Part shown: in pieces, positions 1 to 6,007 of the stretch
Layout of the letters: each line of letters begins with the position of its first letter
Position numbering within the stretch: position 1 is the first letter of the stretch
NCBI GenBank assembly: GCA_003566505.1
Contig: PXDA01000002.1
Span: 1 to 6,903, forward strand
Length of the DNA: 6,903 bases
Direction of reading: 5' to 3'
DNA from: Mollicutes bacterium
GTDB lineage: Bacteria; Bacillota_I; Bacilli_A; RF39; UBA660
Made by a program: the position numbers and the translations under genes
The notes under the pieces: generated by a model
The model's database searches: none
The model's input: only the letters and a program-made list of their open reading frames with translations
What the model was told of the DNA's origin: nothing

Positions 1-306
1 AATGAAATTTTTGGAAACAGTAGTTGGTGGAAAAGTTAAAGCAATTTTTTTGCCGTTTTCTTCGCCGATAAGATAATTTCCTCGGGTGGATAAATTATCA
101 GCATTGTCAATAAAAGATAAAATGATTGGTTTAAAAGCACGTGTTAATTGATCTTCGTTTTCGCCAAAAAGTTGAATGGGAATGGTTTCTCCTTGCTTTT
201 TTTCGATTAAATTATTTTCGTTGTCATAGTAGTATTCATCAACGCGATATGAATTATTTTGTAGTGGAATAAGTTTAATTAATTTCTTTTGATAATCTCT
301 GGTCAT
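1..306 (-). CDS. Unrecognised protein, N-terminal 102 residues (runs off the window)
   Basis: An open frame on the minus strand starts with ATG at 306 and stays open to the window edge, so the C-terminal part is missing. It begins MTRDYQKKLIKLIPLQNN and continues as a polar, Asn/Glu/Lys-rich soluble sequence with no signal peptide or membrane segment in the visible part. The start is supported by AAGGAG (reverse complement of 317-322) ten bases upstream and by a well-formed promoter before it. I do not recognise the family. Alternating hydrophobic and polar residues (IPIQLFGE near residue 42, KKIALTFPP near 86) suggest a mostly beta or alpha/beta cytoplasmic protein, but that is only an impression. 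It is divergent from the deacetylase gene, and their starts are about 100 bases apart. Confidence 0.75.
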   Translation of the reverse strand, partial: MTRDYQKKLIKLIPLQNNSYRVDEYYYDNENNLIEKKQGETIPIQLFGENEDQLTRAFKPIILSFIDNADNLSTRGNYLIGEENGKKIALTFPPTTVSKNFI

Positions 307-329
307 TATGAGTCACTCCTTTCCTAGGT

Positions 330-358
330 AGTATACACGAGAAGGGCGTTTTTGTAAA
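330..358 (-). promoter_or_regulatory. Housekeeping-type promoter for the minus-strand gene at 306
   Basis: Read on the minus strand, TTTACA (353-358) is followed by a spacer of exactly 17 bases and TATACT (330-335). Each box matches the sigma-A consensus at five of six positions. The predicted transcript start near 323 gives a leader of about 17 bases that contains the AAGGAG ribosome site. Confidence 0.75.
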
Positions 359-378
359 GAAAAATGATGCAAAAAATG

Positions 379-387
379 TGATATAAT
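379..387 (+). promoter_or_regulatory. Extended -10 promoter of the deacetylase gene
   Basis: TGATATAAT is a perfect extended -10 element (TGnTATAAT). No good -35 box sits 16-18 bases upstream, where the sequence is A-rich, as expected of an extended -10 promoter. Transcription would start near 394, giving a leader of only about 13 bases before the GTG at 407. It lies back to back with the minus-strand promoter at 330-358. Confidence 0.7.
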
Positions 388-406
388 TTTTATAAGAGGT
401 GATAAG

Positions 407-1447
407 GTGGCTAAGCAAGTAGGAATTGTATATCATGAGGATTTTTTATTACATACTAGTAATCATCCTGAATACAAAGGAAGATTAACAAGTATTATGG
501 ATTTGTTGAATAAAGATAAGATGTTTGCTCAAATTGCTAAAATTGAACCCACACCGGCAACAGTTGAAGAAGTTGCTTTGGTTCATAAAAAAGAATATAT
601 TGTTAGTTTAGAAGAAAAAATAAATGAAGGATTTAATAATTTGGATTTAGACACATATTTGACCCCTCATTCTTTTCGGGTTGCCCTTCTTTCCGTAGGC
701 GGCACTTTAACTGCTCTTCGCGAAGTAATGAGTGGTCGAAAAAAAGTGTGTTTTTCATTGGGACGACCACCAGGACATCATGCAGAACCAGAAAGAGGAA
801 TGGGTTTTTGTTTATTTAACAATATTGCTATTGCTGCTTTAGTCGCTCAAAAAGAATTTGATTTAAAAAGAATTTTAATAATTGATTTTGATGTTCATCA
901 TGGCAATGGTACGGAAAAAGTTTTCTACGATAGTTCTAATGTTTTATTTGTTTCGGTGCATCAAAGCGCAGCTTATCCTGGTACTGGTGGCATTGCTGAT
1001 TTAGGAGTTGGTAATGGTTATGGTTATAACATTAACATTCCTTTACCTCCTGGTTGCAGTGATGTTGAATATGATAAGGTTTTTCGCCATATTATTATAC
1101 CTTTGGCTGATAGATATGAACCAGAGTTAATTATGATATCAGCTGGTTATGATGGTTATAGGGATGATCCATTGGCTAATATGGGTTTAACAGTTAATGG
1201 CTATGCCAATATAACGCAACATATTAAAAAAATTGCTGATAAACATTGTGAAGGAAAAATGGTTTTTAGTTTGGAAGGAGGATATCATTTAGATGGTCTT
1301 GCGAAATCATTTTTGGCAACAATGAAAGTAGTAATTGGAAGTGACAAAAGGATGGAAATAACCAATCAAAAAAGCAGTGATAAAAATATTATGGAAATTA
1401 TTAAAAAAGTAGAAAAGAATATAAAAAAGGTAGATAGGAAGGTTTAA
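407..1447 (+). CDS. Histone deacetylase superfamily (class II-type / acetylpolyamine amidohydrolase-like)
   Basis: A zinc-dependent deacetylase of 346 residues, the usual length for bacterial members. It would remove acetyl groups from acetyl-lysine or acetylated polyamines in the cytoplasm; the substrate cannot be read from the sequence. All hallmark motifs are present: RPPGHHA at 120-126 (the His pair H124/H125), IDFDVHHGNGT at 159-169 (zinc ligands D162 and H164), YPGTGG at 190-195, SAGYDG at 245-250 (third zinc ligand D249) and LEGGY at 289-293 (catalytic Y293). YPGTG and the general pattern fit class II or HDAH-type proteins better than AcuC, by my reading. The last 30 or so residues are lysine-rich and probably lie outside the catalytic fold. 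The GTG start at 407 follows AGAGGTGAT (395-403) at good spacing. The gene has its own promoter and the downstream ABC operon has another, so it is probably monocistronic. Confidence 0.93.
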   Translation: MAKQVGIVYHEDFLLHTSNHPEYKGRLTSIMDLLNKDKMFAQIAKIEPTPATVEEVALVHKKEYIVSLEEKINEGFNNLDLDTYLTPHSFRVALLSVGGTLTALREVMSGRKKVCFSLGRPPGHHAEPERGMGFCLFNNIAIAALVAQKEFDLKRILIIDFDVHHGNGTEKVFYDSSNVLFVSVHQSAAYPGTGGIADLGVGNGYGYNINIPLPPGCSDVEYDKVFRHIIIPLADRYEPELIMISAGYDGYRDDPLANMGLTVNGYANITQHIKKIADKHCEGKMVFSLEGGYHLDGLAKSFLATMKVVIGSDKRMEITNQKSSDKNIMEIIKKVEKNIKKVDRKV

Positions 1448-1471
1448 TTTATTACTTTTTTGCATTTTTTT

Positions 1472-1480
1472 TGTTATAAT
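1472..1480 (+). promoter_or_regulatory. Extended -10 promoter of the ABC exporter operon
   Basis: TGTTATAAT matches TGnTATAAT perfectly. The -35 region 17 bases upstream (TTACTT, 1452-1457) is only a weak match. The element sits in a T-rich gap just after the deacetylase stop. The predicted start near 1487 leaves a leader of about 26 bases before the GTG at 1513. Confidence 0.7.
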
Positions 1481-1512
1481 AATTAAAGGATAAAAAATAA
1501 GGAGGAGATATC

Positions 1513-2400
1513 GTGAAGGTAATTGAGATGAAAAATGTCGATAAAATTTATGGAACGGTGCAAGCTTTAAAAAGTTTAAATCTTGAAGTTGAAAAAGGCG
1601 AAATAATGGGTTTTATTGGACCAAATGGGGCTGGGAAGACAACAGCAACTCGTATTTTATTAGGTCTTTTACAAAGTGATAGTGGTGAAAGTAAAGTATT
1701 TGGTCTTGATGCATTTGAAAATGCTTTTGAGATTCACAAAAAAGTAGCATATGTGCCAGGCGATGTAACCCTATGGCCCAATCTTACTGGTGGTGAATTT
1801 ATTGATTTGTTGGGTAGTTTAAGAGGTGGTTTAAATCGGGATAAAAAAGAATATTTGATTAAATTATTTGATTTTGATCCTACAAAAAGATGTCGTACTT
1901 ATTCAAAAGGAAACCGTCAAAAAGTGGCGTTGATTGCTGCTCTTGCATCAGAGGCGGAATTATATATTTTGGATGAACCAACAAGTGGTTTAGATCCTTT
2001 AATGGAAATGAATTTTCAAAAATGTATTAGGGAAGCAAAAGAAGAAGGAAAAACTGTTTTACTTTCAAGTCATATTTTGGCGGAAGTAGAAAAATTATGT
2101 GATCGTGTTAGTATTATTCGTCATGGTGAAATTGTGGAAACTGGCTCAATCGATGAATTAAGACATTTAACCCGCTTATCGTTAGAAGTAATTGTTGAAA
2201 AAGATGCTGATAAGTTCTCGCATCCACGGATTCATGATTTTAATATTGTTGATAATAAACTTCATTTTCAGGTGGAGGGAAAAGATTTAAATGAAGTTTT
2301 AAGTGAATTAAATAAGTATAAAATAGTTAGCTTAATTAGTAAACCACCGACTTTGGAAGAGTTGTTTATGCATCATTACGGAGATGATTTAAGTGCATAG
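1513..2400 (+). CDS. ABC exporter ATP-binding subunit
   Basis: The 295-residue ATPase of a two-gene ABC exporter, acting at the inner face of the membrane with the permease encoded next. Visible motifs are Walker A GPNGAGKTT (36-44, K42), signature YSKGNRQK (130-137) in place of the common LSGGQ, Walker B LYILDEPTSGLD (150-161, catalytic E155), and the switch histidine H187 in SSH. Where a Q-loop glutamine is expected the sequence reads AYVPGD (79-84). A similar YLPGE/D pattern occurs, from memory, in ATPases paired with the long exporter permeases called polyketide-antibiotic exporters. Residues from about 222 to the end form the C-terminal accessory domain typical of the drug-export (DrrA/CcmA-like) group. 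The GTG start at 1513 follows AAGGAGGA (1499-1506) at good spacing. The stop overlaps the permease start by 8 bases, implying translational coupling. The substrate is unknown. Confidence 0.93.
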   Translation: MKVIEMKNVDKIYGTVQALKSLNLEVEKGEIMGFIGPNGAGKTTATRILLGLLQSDSGESKVFGLDAFENAFEIHKKVAYVPGDVTLWPNLTGGEFIDLLGSLRGGLNRDKKEYLIKLFDFDPTKRCRTYSKGNRQKVALIAALASEAELYILDEPTSGLDPLMEMNFQKCIREAKEEGKTVLLSSHILAEVEKLCDRVSIIRHGEIVETGSIDELRHLTRLSLEVIVEKDADKFSHPRIHDFNIVDNKLHFQVEGKDLNEVLSELNKYKIVSLISKPPTLEELFMHHYGDDLSA

Positions 2401-3997
2401 ATTTAAAGGAACTTTTTTATTAGTCAAAAGTAATTTACGGCGTGATGGTTTAAGGTTAGCTATTTGGTTAGGTGGTTTAACTATTTTAAGTTTAGCGCTT
2501 ATGAGTGCTTATGCTACTATGATGGATGAAGAAGCGTTAAAAGAAATAATTATTATGCGCGCATCAAATCCAGCAATTAGAATGTTAGATTCACCCAGTC
2601 CTGGACTGAGTTTAGGTGGTTTTTACACTGCACGTAGTTCGGTTTTAATGACCATTTTAATTATTGCTATGACTATTCAAACGATGAATAAACACACAAG
2701 GGAAAATGAAGAAACAGGTGTTTCCGATCTTGTTTCATCAACAATGGTGGGAAGATATGCGCCTTTAACAGCTGCTATTATAGTTACTTTATTAGCTAAT
2801 ATTTTTATGATTTTTGCAACTACTTTTGTATTATATGCTTATGATCTTGATCTATTATATTCCTTTTATACTGGTGTTTCCTTTTCGTTAATGGGTATTT
2901 TTATGATTGGGGTTATGGCAATTGCAGTACAAATATCGCAAACAACTAGTGGGGCTTCTAAAATTGGTTGGTTGACAACATTGTTTTTCTTTACGATTAG
3001 TGCGCTTGGTAATTTATTAGGTGATTTTAATCCCGAAACATTTAAAGTAGCAAGCCATAATATAACTTTCTTGTCACCTTTTGGTTGGTATCAGCAGATG
3101 GCTGTTTTTCATGAAAATAACATGTATTTAATAGTTCCTTTTTTGGTAAGTTTTGTTATTTTAAGTTGTATAGGTTATAAGTTAATTAATAAAAGAGATG
3201 TTGGACATGGCTTAATTCCCGATAAAAGTGGGCGAAAAGATGCTCATAAAAATCTTTTGTCACCGTTAGGTTTGTGGCGAAATTTGGGAAGAAAAACTTT
3301 TATTCTTTGGCTTATAATTATTGGTGCTTTTGGTCTTTTATTTGGTTATGTTAGTGATGAATTTGAGGAAGGTTTAGCGGAAATAGAGGGGTTAGAGTAT
3401 ATTTTTGGTGATATTTCTTCAACCGATTATTTTTTAGCGATGATTATTTCCATTGTTGTTATTTGTTTACTGTTTTTCTATATTAATTCTTTATTAAGAT
3501 TAAGAAGAGAAGAAGTTGACGGCACTATAGAGAATATTTTAGCTTCTGGTGTCACCCGCAGCAAATTAATGGCGATGAAAATTCTTGATGCAACATTTGA
3601 CTTATTTGTTTTAATTATTTTGTTAGTGGTAACAATTTATATTGGCGCGATTGGACAAGCAGAGGTTAGTTTTTTAACAATGTTAGAAGCAGGAGTTTCT
3701 AATGCTTTTGCTATTATGACCGTTGGTGCTTTAGTTGTTTTTGCTATTGGCTTAATACCTAAACTTGCTAGTGCTTTTGCTTACTTAATGATGTTAATAG
3801 CAATTGGTTTAGGACCTGTTTTTGGACCAATGTTTAATATTGATGAGTGGTTTTATAATTTATCGCCATTTTCACATGTGCGGACACCTTTAGAAGATTT
3901 TGTTATTTTACCATATTTAATTATGAGTGTTATAATAATTATTGCTGTTACGATTGGATTTAATTATTATAAAAAAAGAAATTTAGAACTTAATTAA
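2393..3997 (+). CDS. ABC exporter permease, 12 membrane segments, internally duplicated
   Basis: A 534-residue integral membrane protein that forms the channel of the exporter with the ATPase upstream. About twelve hydrophobic segments are visible, in two sets of six: near residues 21-41, 78-97, 124-148, 160-181, 188-208 and 244-262, then 302-319, 345-367, 399-420, 434-454, 457-477 and 505-523. The halves echo each other: EETGVSDLVSSTMVGR (106-121) against EEVDGTIENILASGVTR (373-389), and LSPFGW (227-232) against LSPFSH (490-495). A single long permease with two fused halves, coupled to one ATPase, fits the family annotated as exporters of polyketide antibiotics (COG3559-like, from memory). 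That name does not establish what is exported. The GTG start at 2393 overlaps the ATPase stop, and GGAG at 2380-2383 is its ribosome site. The gene ends just before a hairpin shared with the convergent lipoprotein gene. Confidence 0.88.
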   Translation: MHRFKGTFLLVKSNLRRDGLRLAIWLGGLTILSLALMSAYATMMDEEALKEIIIMRASNPAIRMLDSPSPGLSLGGFYTARSSVLMTILIIAMTIQTMNKHTRENEETGVSDLVSSTMVGRYAPLTAAIIVTLLANIFMIFATTFVLYAYDLDLLYSFYTGVSFSLMGIFMIGVMAIAVQISQTTSGASKIGWLTTLFFFTISALGNLLGDFNPETFKVASHNITFLSPFGWYQQMAVFHENNMYLIVPFLVSFVILSCIGYKLINKRDVGHGLIPDKSGRKDAHKNLLSPLGLWRNLGRKTFILWLIIIGAFGLLFGYVSDEFEEGLAEIEGLEYIFGDISSTDYFLAMIISIVVICLLFFYINSLLRLRREEVDGTIENILASGVTRSKLMAMKILDATFDLFVLIILLVVTIYIGAIGQAEVSFLTMLEAGVSNAFAIMTVGALVVFAIGLIPKLASAFAYLMMLIAIGLGPVFGPMFNIDEWFYNLSPFSHVRTPLEDFVILPYLIMSVIIIIAVTIGFNYYKKRNLELN

Positions 3998-4007
3998 AAT
4001 TAATAAA

Positions 4008-4037
4008 AAAAATAACAATTTTACGATTGTTATTTTT
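4008..4037. terminator. Bidirectional terminator between convergent genes
   Basis: AAAAATAACAAT (4008-4019) pairs perfectly with ATTGTTATTTTT (4026-4037), a 12-base-pair stem around the loop TTTACG. The outer stem gives an A run on one side and a T run on the other, so either strand ends in a U tract. This suits its place between the permease (plus) and the lipoprotein (minus). The stem holds one G-C pair only and is therefore weak. Confidence 0.65.
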
Positions 4038-4049
4038 AAATGATGAAAT

Positions 4050-4910
4050 TTAATTCATTTCACAAGTTGTACTCAGAAGATTTATTTCAACTGGCTCACT
4101 TTCAAAAAGAAAGATTGGATCGAAATTATTTTTTAAAGCCCAACCAAAACTAATTTCTATTTTACCAACCGAATAATGTTCAAATATATTTGGCATCCCA
4201 GCAGTTCCCATTTCACCAGGTACGATGCGACCACCCGCCCAGTATTCAACTTCACGGCTATTGTTGGGGGCGATATCTGAAAATTTAACAAAACCTCTAT
4301 TTCCCGAATGCCCAACATGATTATCAGAAATTTCTTCAAAAACTTTTTCATAATCTTCGAAATCTGCATTCATTCGATGAGGTTCATCTTTAATAAAATA
4401 GTAAAAAGCATATTCAAAATTTTCATCGTGCAACTGTTGATGGCTAATTTTTTCTTTTCCTTCATTATTAATTTTTAATGTGAATTTGGGTGTTTCACAA
4501 GTATGAGTTATGTTATCTGGATAATCTTTAATTTCTGTTTCCAGATAAACAAAGCGTTGTTTAAAATACGCTCTCTTTTCTTCTTCTGACAACACTTTAA
4601 AATCTTCTGTATCCAAAGCATTATTATCTTCTAACCAAATACCACTAACCCGCACATAATCACCATCTACAATCGGCTCATCACCATCAATAAAAATAGT
4701 ATATGAATCTTCATATGGATTTGTGCCATCAACTAAAGTAAAAAATAAATTTCCTTCAGTATAGGAAGAAACCCGACCGGTAATTGTTACCCTATCACCA
4801 TCTTTTATATTATCAAGTTCCATTAAATCATTTTCTTCTTTATCATTGCCAAAACAGCCAGCAATTAAAAAAAGTATGAAAAAAAGGCTAAATAATTTTA
4901 TTTTTTTCAT
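4050..4910 (-). CDS. Membrane-anchored lipoprotein with OB-fold-like N-terminal half, function unknown
   Basis: A 286-residue exported lipoprotein of unknown role. From the chosen start the protein begins with two lysines (MKKIKLF), a hydrophobic stretch (residues 6-17) and a lipobox ending IAGC, so signal peptidase II would cut before C19 and the protein would sit on the outer face of the membrane. Residues about 34-106 (KDGDRVTITGRV, then LFFTLVDG, then DGDYVRVSGIW) form a beta-rich pattern like OB-fold lipoproteins of the tRNA_anti-like type. The rest (about 115-283) looks like a second beta-sandwich. It contains C138 and C283, which could form a disulfide. No catalytic motif is evident. 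A longer frame exists from 4928, but 4910 is preferred: AGGAGG lies exactly seven bases upstream of it, and the -10 box at 4930-4935 ends only one base before the 4928 ATG, so that codon would not be in the transcript. Confidence 0.85.
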   Translation of the reverse strand: MKKIKLFSLFFILFLIAGCFGNDKEENDLMELDNIKDGDRVTITGRVSSYTEGNLFFTLVDGTNPYEDSYTIFIDGDEPIVDGDYVRVSGIWLEDNNALDTEDFKVLSEEEKRAYFKQRFVYLETEIKDYPDNITHTCETPKFTLKINNEGKEKISHQQLHDENFEYAFYYFIKDEPHRMNADFEDYEKVFEEISDNHVGHSGNRGFVKFSDIAPNNSREVEYWAGGRIVPGEMGTAGMPNIFEHYSVGKIEISFGWALKNNFDPIFLFESEPVEINLLSTTCEMN

Positions 4911-4917
4911 AGCCATA

Positions 4918-4923
4918 CCTCCT
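4918..4923 (-). promoter_or_regulatory. Ribosome binding site that sets the lipoprotein start
   Basis: On the minus strand AGGAGG is followed by TATGGCT and then ATG at 4910, a seven-base spacing. The ATG at 4916 is one base from the site, and the ATG at 4928 lies upstream of it, so both are poor candidates. Confidence 0.75.
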
Positions 4924-4929
4924 AGCATA

Positions 4930-4938
4930 ATTATAGCA
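4930..4938 (-). promoter_or_regulatory. Extended -10 promoter of the lipoprotein gene
   Basis: On the minus strand the sequence reads TGCTATAAT, a perfect extended -10. The hexamer 17 bases upstream (TATACT, 4953-4958) is a poor -35. Transcription would begin near 4923, giving a leader of about 13 bases. It is divergent from the promoter at 4994-5022. Confidence 0.7.
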
Positions 4939-4993
4939 AAATTTGACAGAAAAGTATATTTAAAAGGGAATAAAAAGGATTAGCAACATGAAA

Positions 4994-5022
4994 TTTTCAG
5001 TTTTGCAATAATGTGGTATTAT
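4994..5022 (+). promoter_or_regulatory. Promoter of the TIM-barrel gene
   Basis: TTTTCA (4994-4999, four of six matches to the -35 consensus) is followed by a 17-base spacer ending in TGG and then TATTAT (5017-5022), so it also has the TGn extension. The predicted start near 5029 falls at the ribosome site, leaving a leader of about 12 bases before the ATG at 5041. The -10 region overlaps the longer possible start at 5011, which argues against that start. Confidence 0.7.
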
Positions 5023-5028
5023 CTTAGT

Positions 5029-5033
5029 GGGAG
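5029..5033 (+). promoter_or_regulatory. Ribosome binding site that sets the TIM-barrel start
   Basis: GGGAG sits seven bases before the ATG at 5041. The alternative ATG at 5011 has no purine-rich site at suitable distance upstream. Confidence 0.6.
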
Positions 5034-5040
5034 TGTGGTT

Positions 5041-5835
5041 ATGAAAATTGGAATAGCGATTTCGCATAAAAAATATAAACAAAGAAACTTGCTTGAATTT
5101 GCCGAACGAATAGGCGTTGATATAGTTCAAATGGAGATGAAAACATTAGGACTTTTTGATTTTGATCTTTCTTATCATCTACCAACGCCAAAAATAGGAC
5201 CTCATTTTAAAATAAAAAATGAAAATAAAATTTTAACTTTTTGTCGTGATTTATCATCTGAGACGAGGGTTACTATTCATCCACCAAATATTTTACAAAA
5301 GGATTTTAATGCTTTAGGAGAAGAAAAAAGAAAAAAAATATTATCTAATATGACTGATTTTTATGCAAAATTAGCTGATATGAATTTAATAATTGGGATT
5401 GAGAATAATCCTGTAAAAGCTAACGGAAAATATGGATCGACACCGGGTCAATTAATTGAATTGGTGGAATTGATTAAAGATAAAACGGATAATAAAGATA
5501 ATATTGGTGTTGCTTTTGATGTTAACCATGCCATTTATGGTTTGCATGATATAGATGAAAAATTGTATGTTTTTGATGATTATGCTACTAAAATGTATGA
5601 TTATATAAACATGATTCATATTGAGGGATTGCAAGAAAAAGCGCAAAAAAATGAATTAGAAACAATGATGTTTACTCATATTGGCGAAAAATTTATTGAT
5701 AAGGATATACCAATTATTATCGAAAATAAAAAATTATCATTGTCAGAGATGACTGAAAGCTACAAAAATTTAAAGGAAGTTATGAAAACACAAAAAAATT
5801 ATGGGTCTAAAGGTGGGTGTGCTAAAAGACTTTAA
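5041..5835 (+). CDS. Xylose isomerase-like / endonuclease IV-like TIM-barrel protein
   Basis: A 264-residue cytoplasmic protein with the metal-site pattern of the xylose isomerase-like TIM-barrel superfamily (AP_endonuc_2, PF01261), which includes sugar(-phosphate) isomerases/epimerases and endonuclease IV. Likely metal or active-site residues are H46 (SYHLP), H80 (TIHPP), E121 (GIENN), D160 and H163 (FDVNHA), H193 (MIHIEG), H213 (FTHIGE) and E228 (IIIENK). Several recall endonuclease IV (HxP, HPG, EN, FDxxHA, a late Glu), but the DxH pair of that enzyme is not clearly present and the protein is somewhat short. Sugar isomerase/epimerase and abasic-site endonuclease therefore both remain open. 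The start at 5041 is chosen over 5011 because a promoter -10 overlaps the latter; the ten extra residues (MWYYLSGSVV) look non-native. The stop is followed eight bases later by a new -10 box with no terminator between, so transcripts probably continue into the heliorhodopsin gene. Confidence 0.82.
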   Translation: MKIGIAISHKKYKQRNLLEFAERIGVDIVQMEMKTLGLFDFDLSYHLPTPKIGPHFKIKNENKILTFCRDLSSETRVTIHPPNILQKDFNALGEEKRKKILSNMTDFYAKLADMNLIIGIENNPVKANGKYGSTPGQLIELVELIKDKTDNKDNIGVAFDVNHAIYGLHDIDEKLYVFDDYATKMYDYINMIHIEGLQEKAQKNELETMMFTHIGEKFIDKDIPIIIENKKLSLSEMTESYKNLKEVMKTQKNYGSKGGCAKRL

Positions 5836-5839
5836 ATTA

Positions 5840-5848
5840 TGATATAAT
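5840..5848 (+). promoter_or_regulatory. Extended -10 promoter upstream of the small ORFs and heliorhodopsin
   Basis: TGATATAAT is identical to the deacetylase promoter element. No convincing -35 box is seen 17 bases upstream (TGCTAA, 5820-5825). It overlaps the end of the TIM-barrel region. Transcription would start near 5855, leaving about 150 bases before the heliorhodopsin start. Every other leader in the window is about 12-26 bases. Confidence 0.65.
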
Positions 5849-5872
5849 AAATTTGTGTAAGAAGATATAAAT

Positions 5873-5988
5873 GTGAAAATAGGATTATTATTACTTTTGT
5901 TGTTTTCATGATTTTTAATATAGTTATCGTTGATGGTTTGGGTGATAAGATAAAAAATATTATCAAAATAAAAAAAATATTTAACTAA
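5873..5988 (+). pseudogene. Possible tiny membrane-peptide gene, split by a frameshift (tentative)
   Basis: A GTG at 5873, about 18 bases from the predicted transcript start and eight bases after a weak AAGAAG site, opens MKIGLLLLLLFS and stops at TGA (5909-5911). An ATG at 5908 overlaps that stop (ATGA) and opens a second frame of 26 residues ending KIKKIFN at the TAA of 5986-5988. One extra T in the run at 5903-5906 would join them into a peptide of about 38 residues: a hydrophobic helix followed by a lysine-rich tail, the look of a small membrane protein. It could be a sequencing error, a decayed gene, a coupled pair, or chance in AT-rich leader DNA. No family is recognised. It ends 19 bases before the heliorhodopsin start. 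Confidence 0.3.
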
Positions 5989-6007
5989 ATAAGGAAAGGA
6001 GGAAAAA

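Noticed and set aside
1403..1461. Possible terminator after the deacetylase: A-rich runs with GTA (1403-1411 or 1423-1432) pairing with TACTTTTTT (1453-1461)
   Set aside because: The loops are long or the stem has a bulge, the first arm lies inside the coding region, and A/T runs are expected by chance here.
4157..4369. 70-residue minus-strand open frame inside the lipoprotein gene
   Set aside because: It is an alternative frame of a well-supported lipoprotein with no promoter or ribosome site of its own.
4936..5006. Inverted repeat GCAAAA / TTTTGC flanking the divergent promoters of the lipoprotein and TIM-barrel genes
   Set aside because: Six AT-rich bases separated by about 60 are not enough to claim an operator.
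5452..5646. 64-residue minus-strand open frame inside the TIM-barrel gene
   Set aside because: It is antisense to a well-supported gene and has a low-complexity Ile/Asn/Phe composition typical of AT-rich shadow frames.
5924..5964. Two TTATC and two GATAA segments in the heliorhodopsin leader that could form alternative hairpins (riboswitch-like)
   Set aside because: The stems are only five AT-rich pairs, with no terminator or masked ribosome site attached and no known riboswitch core.
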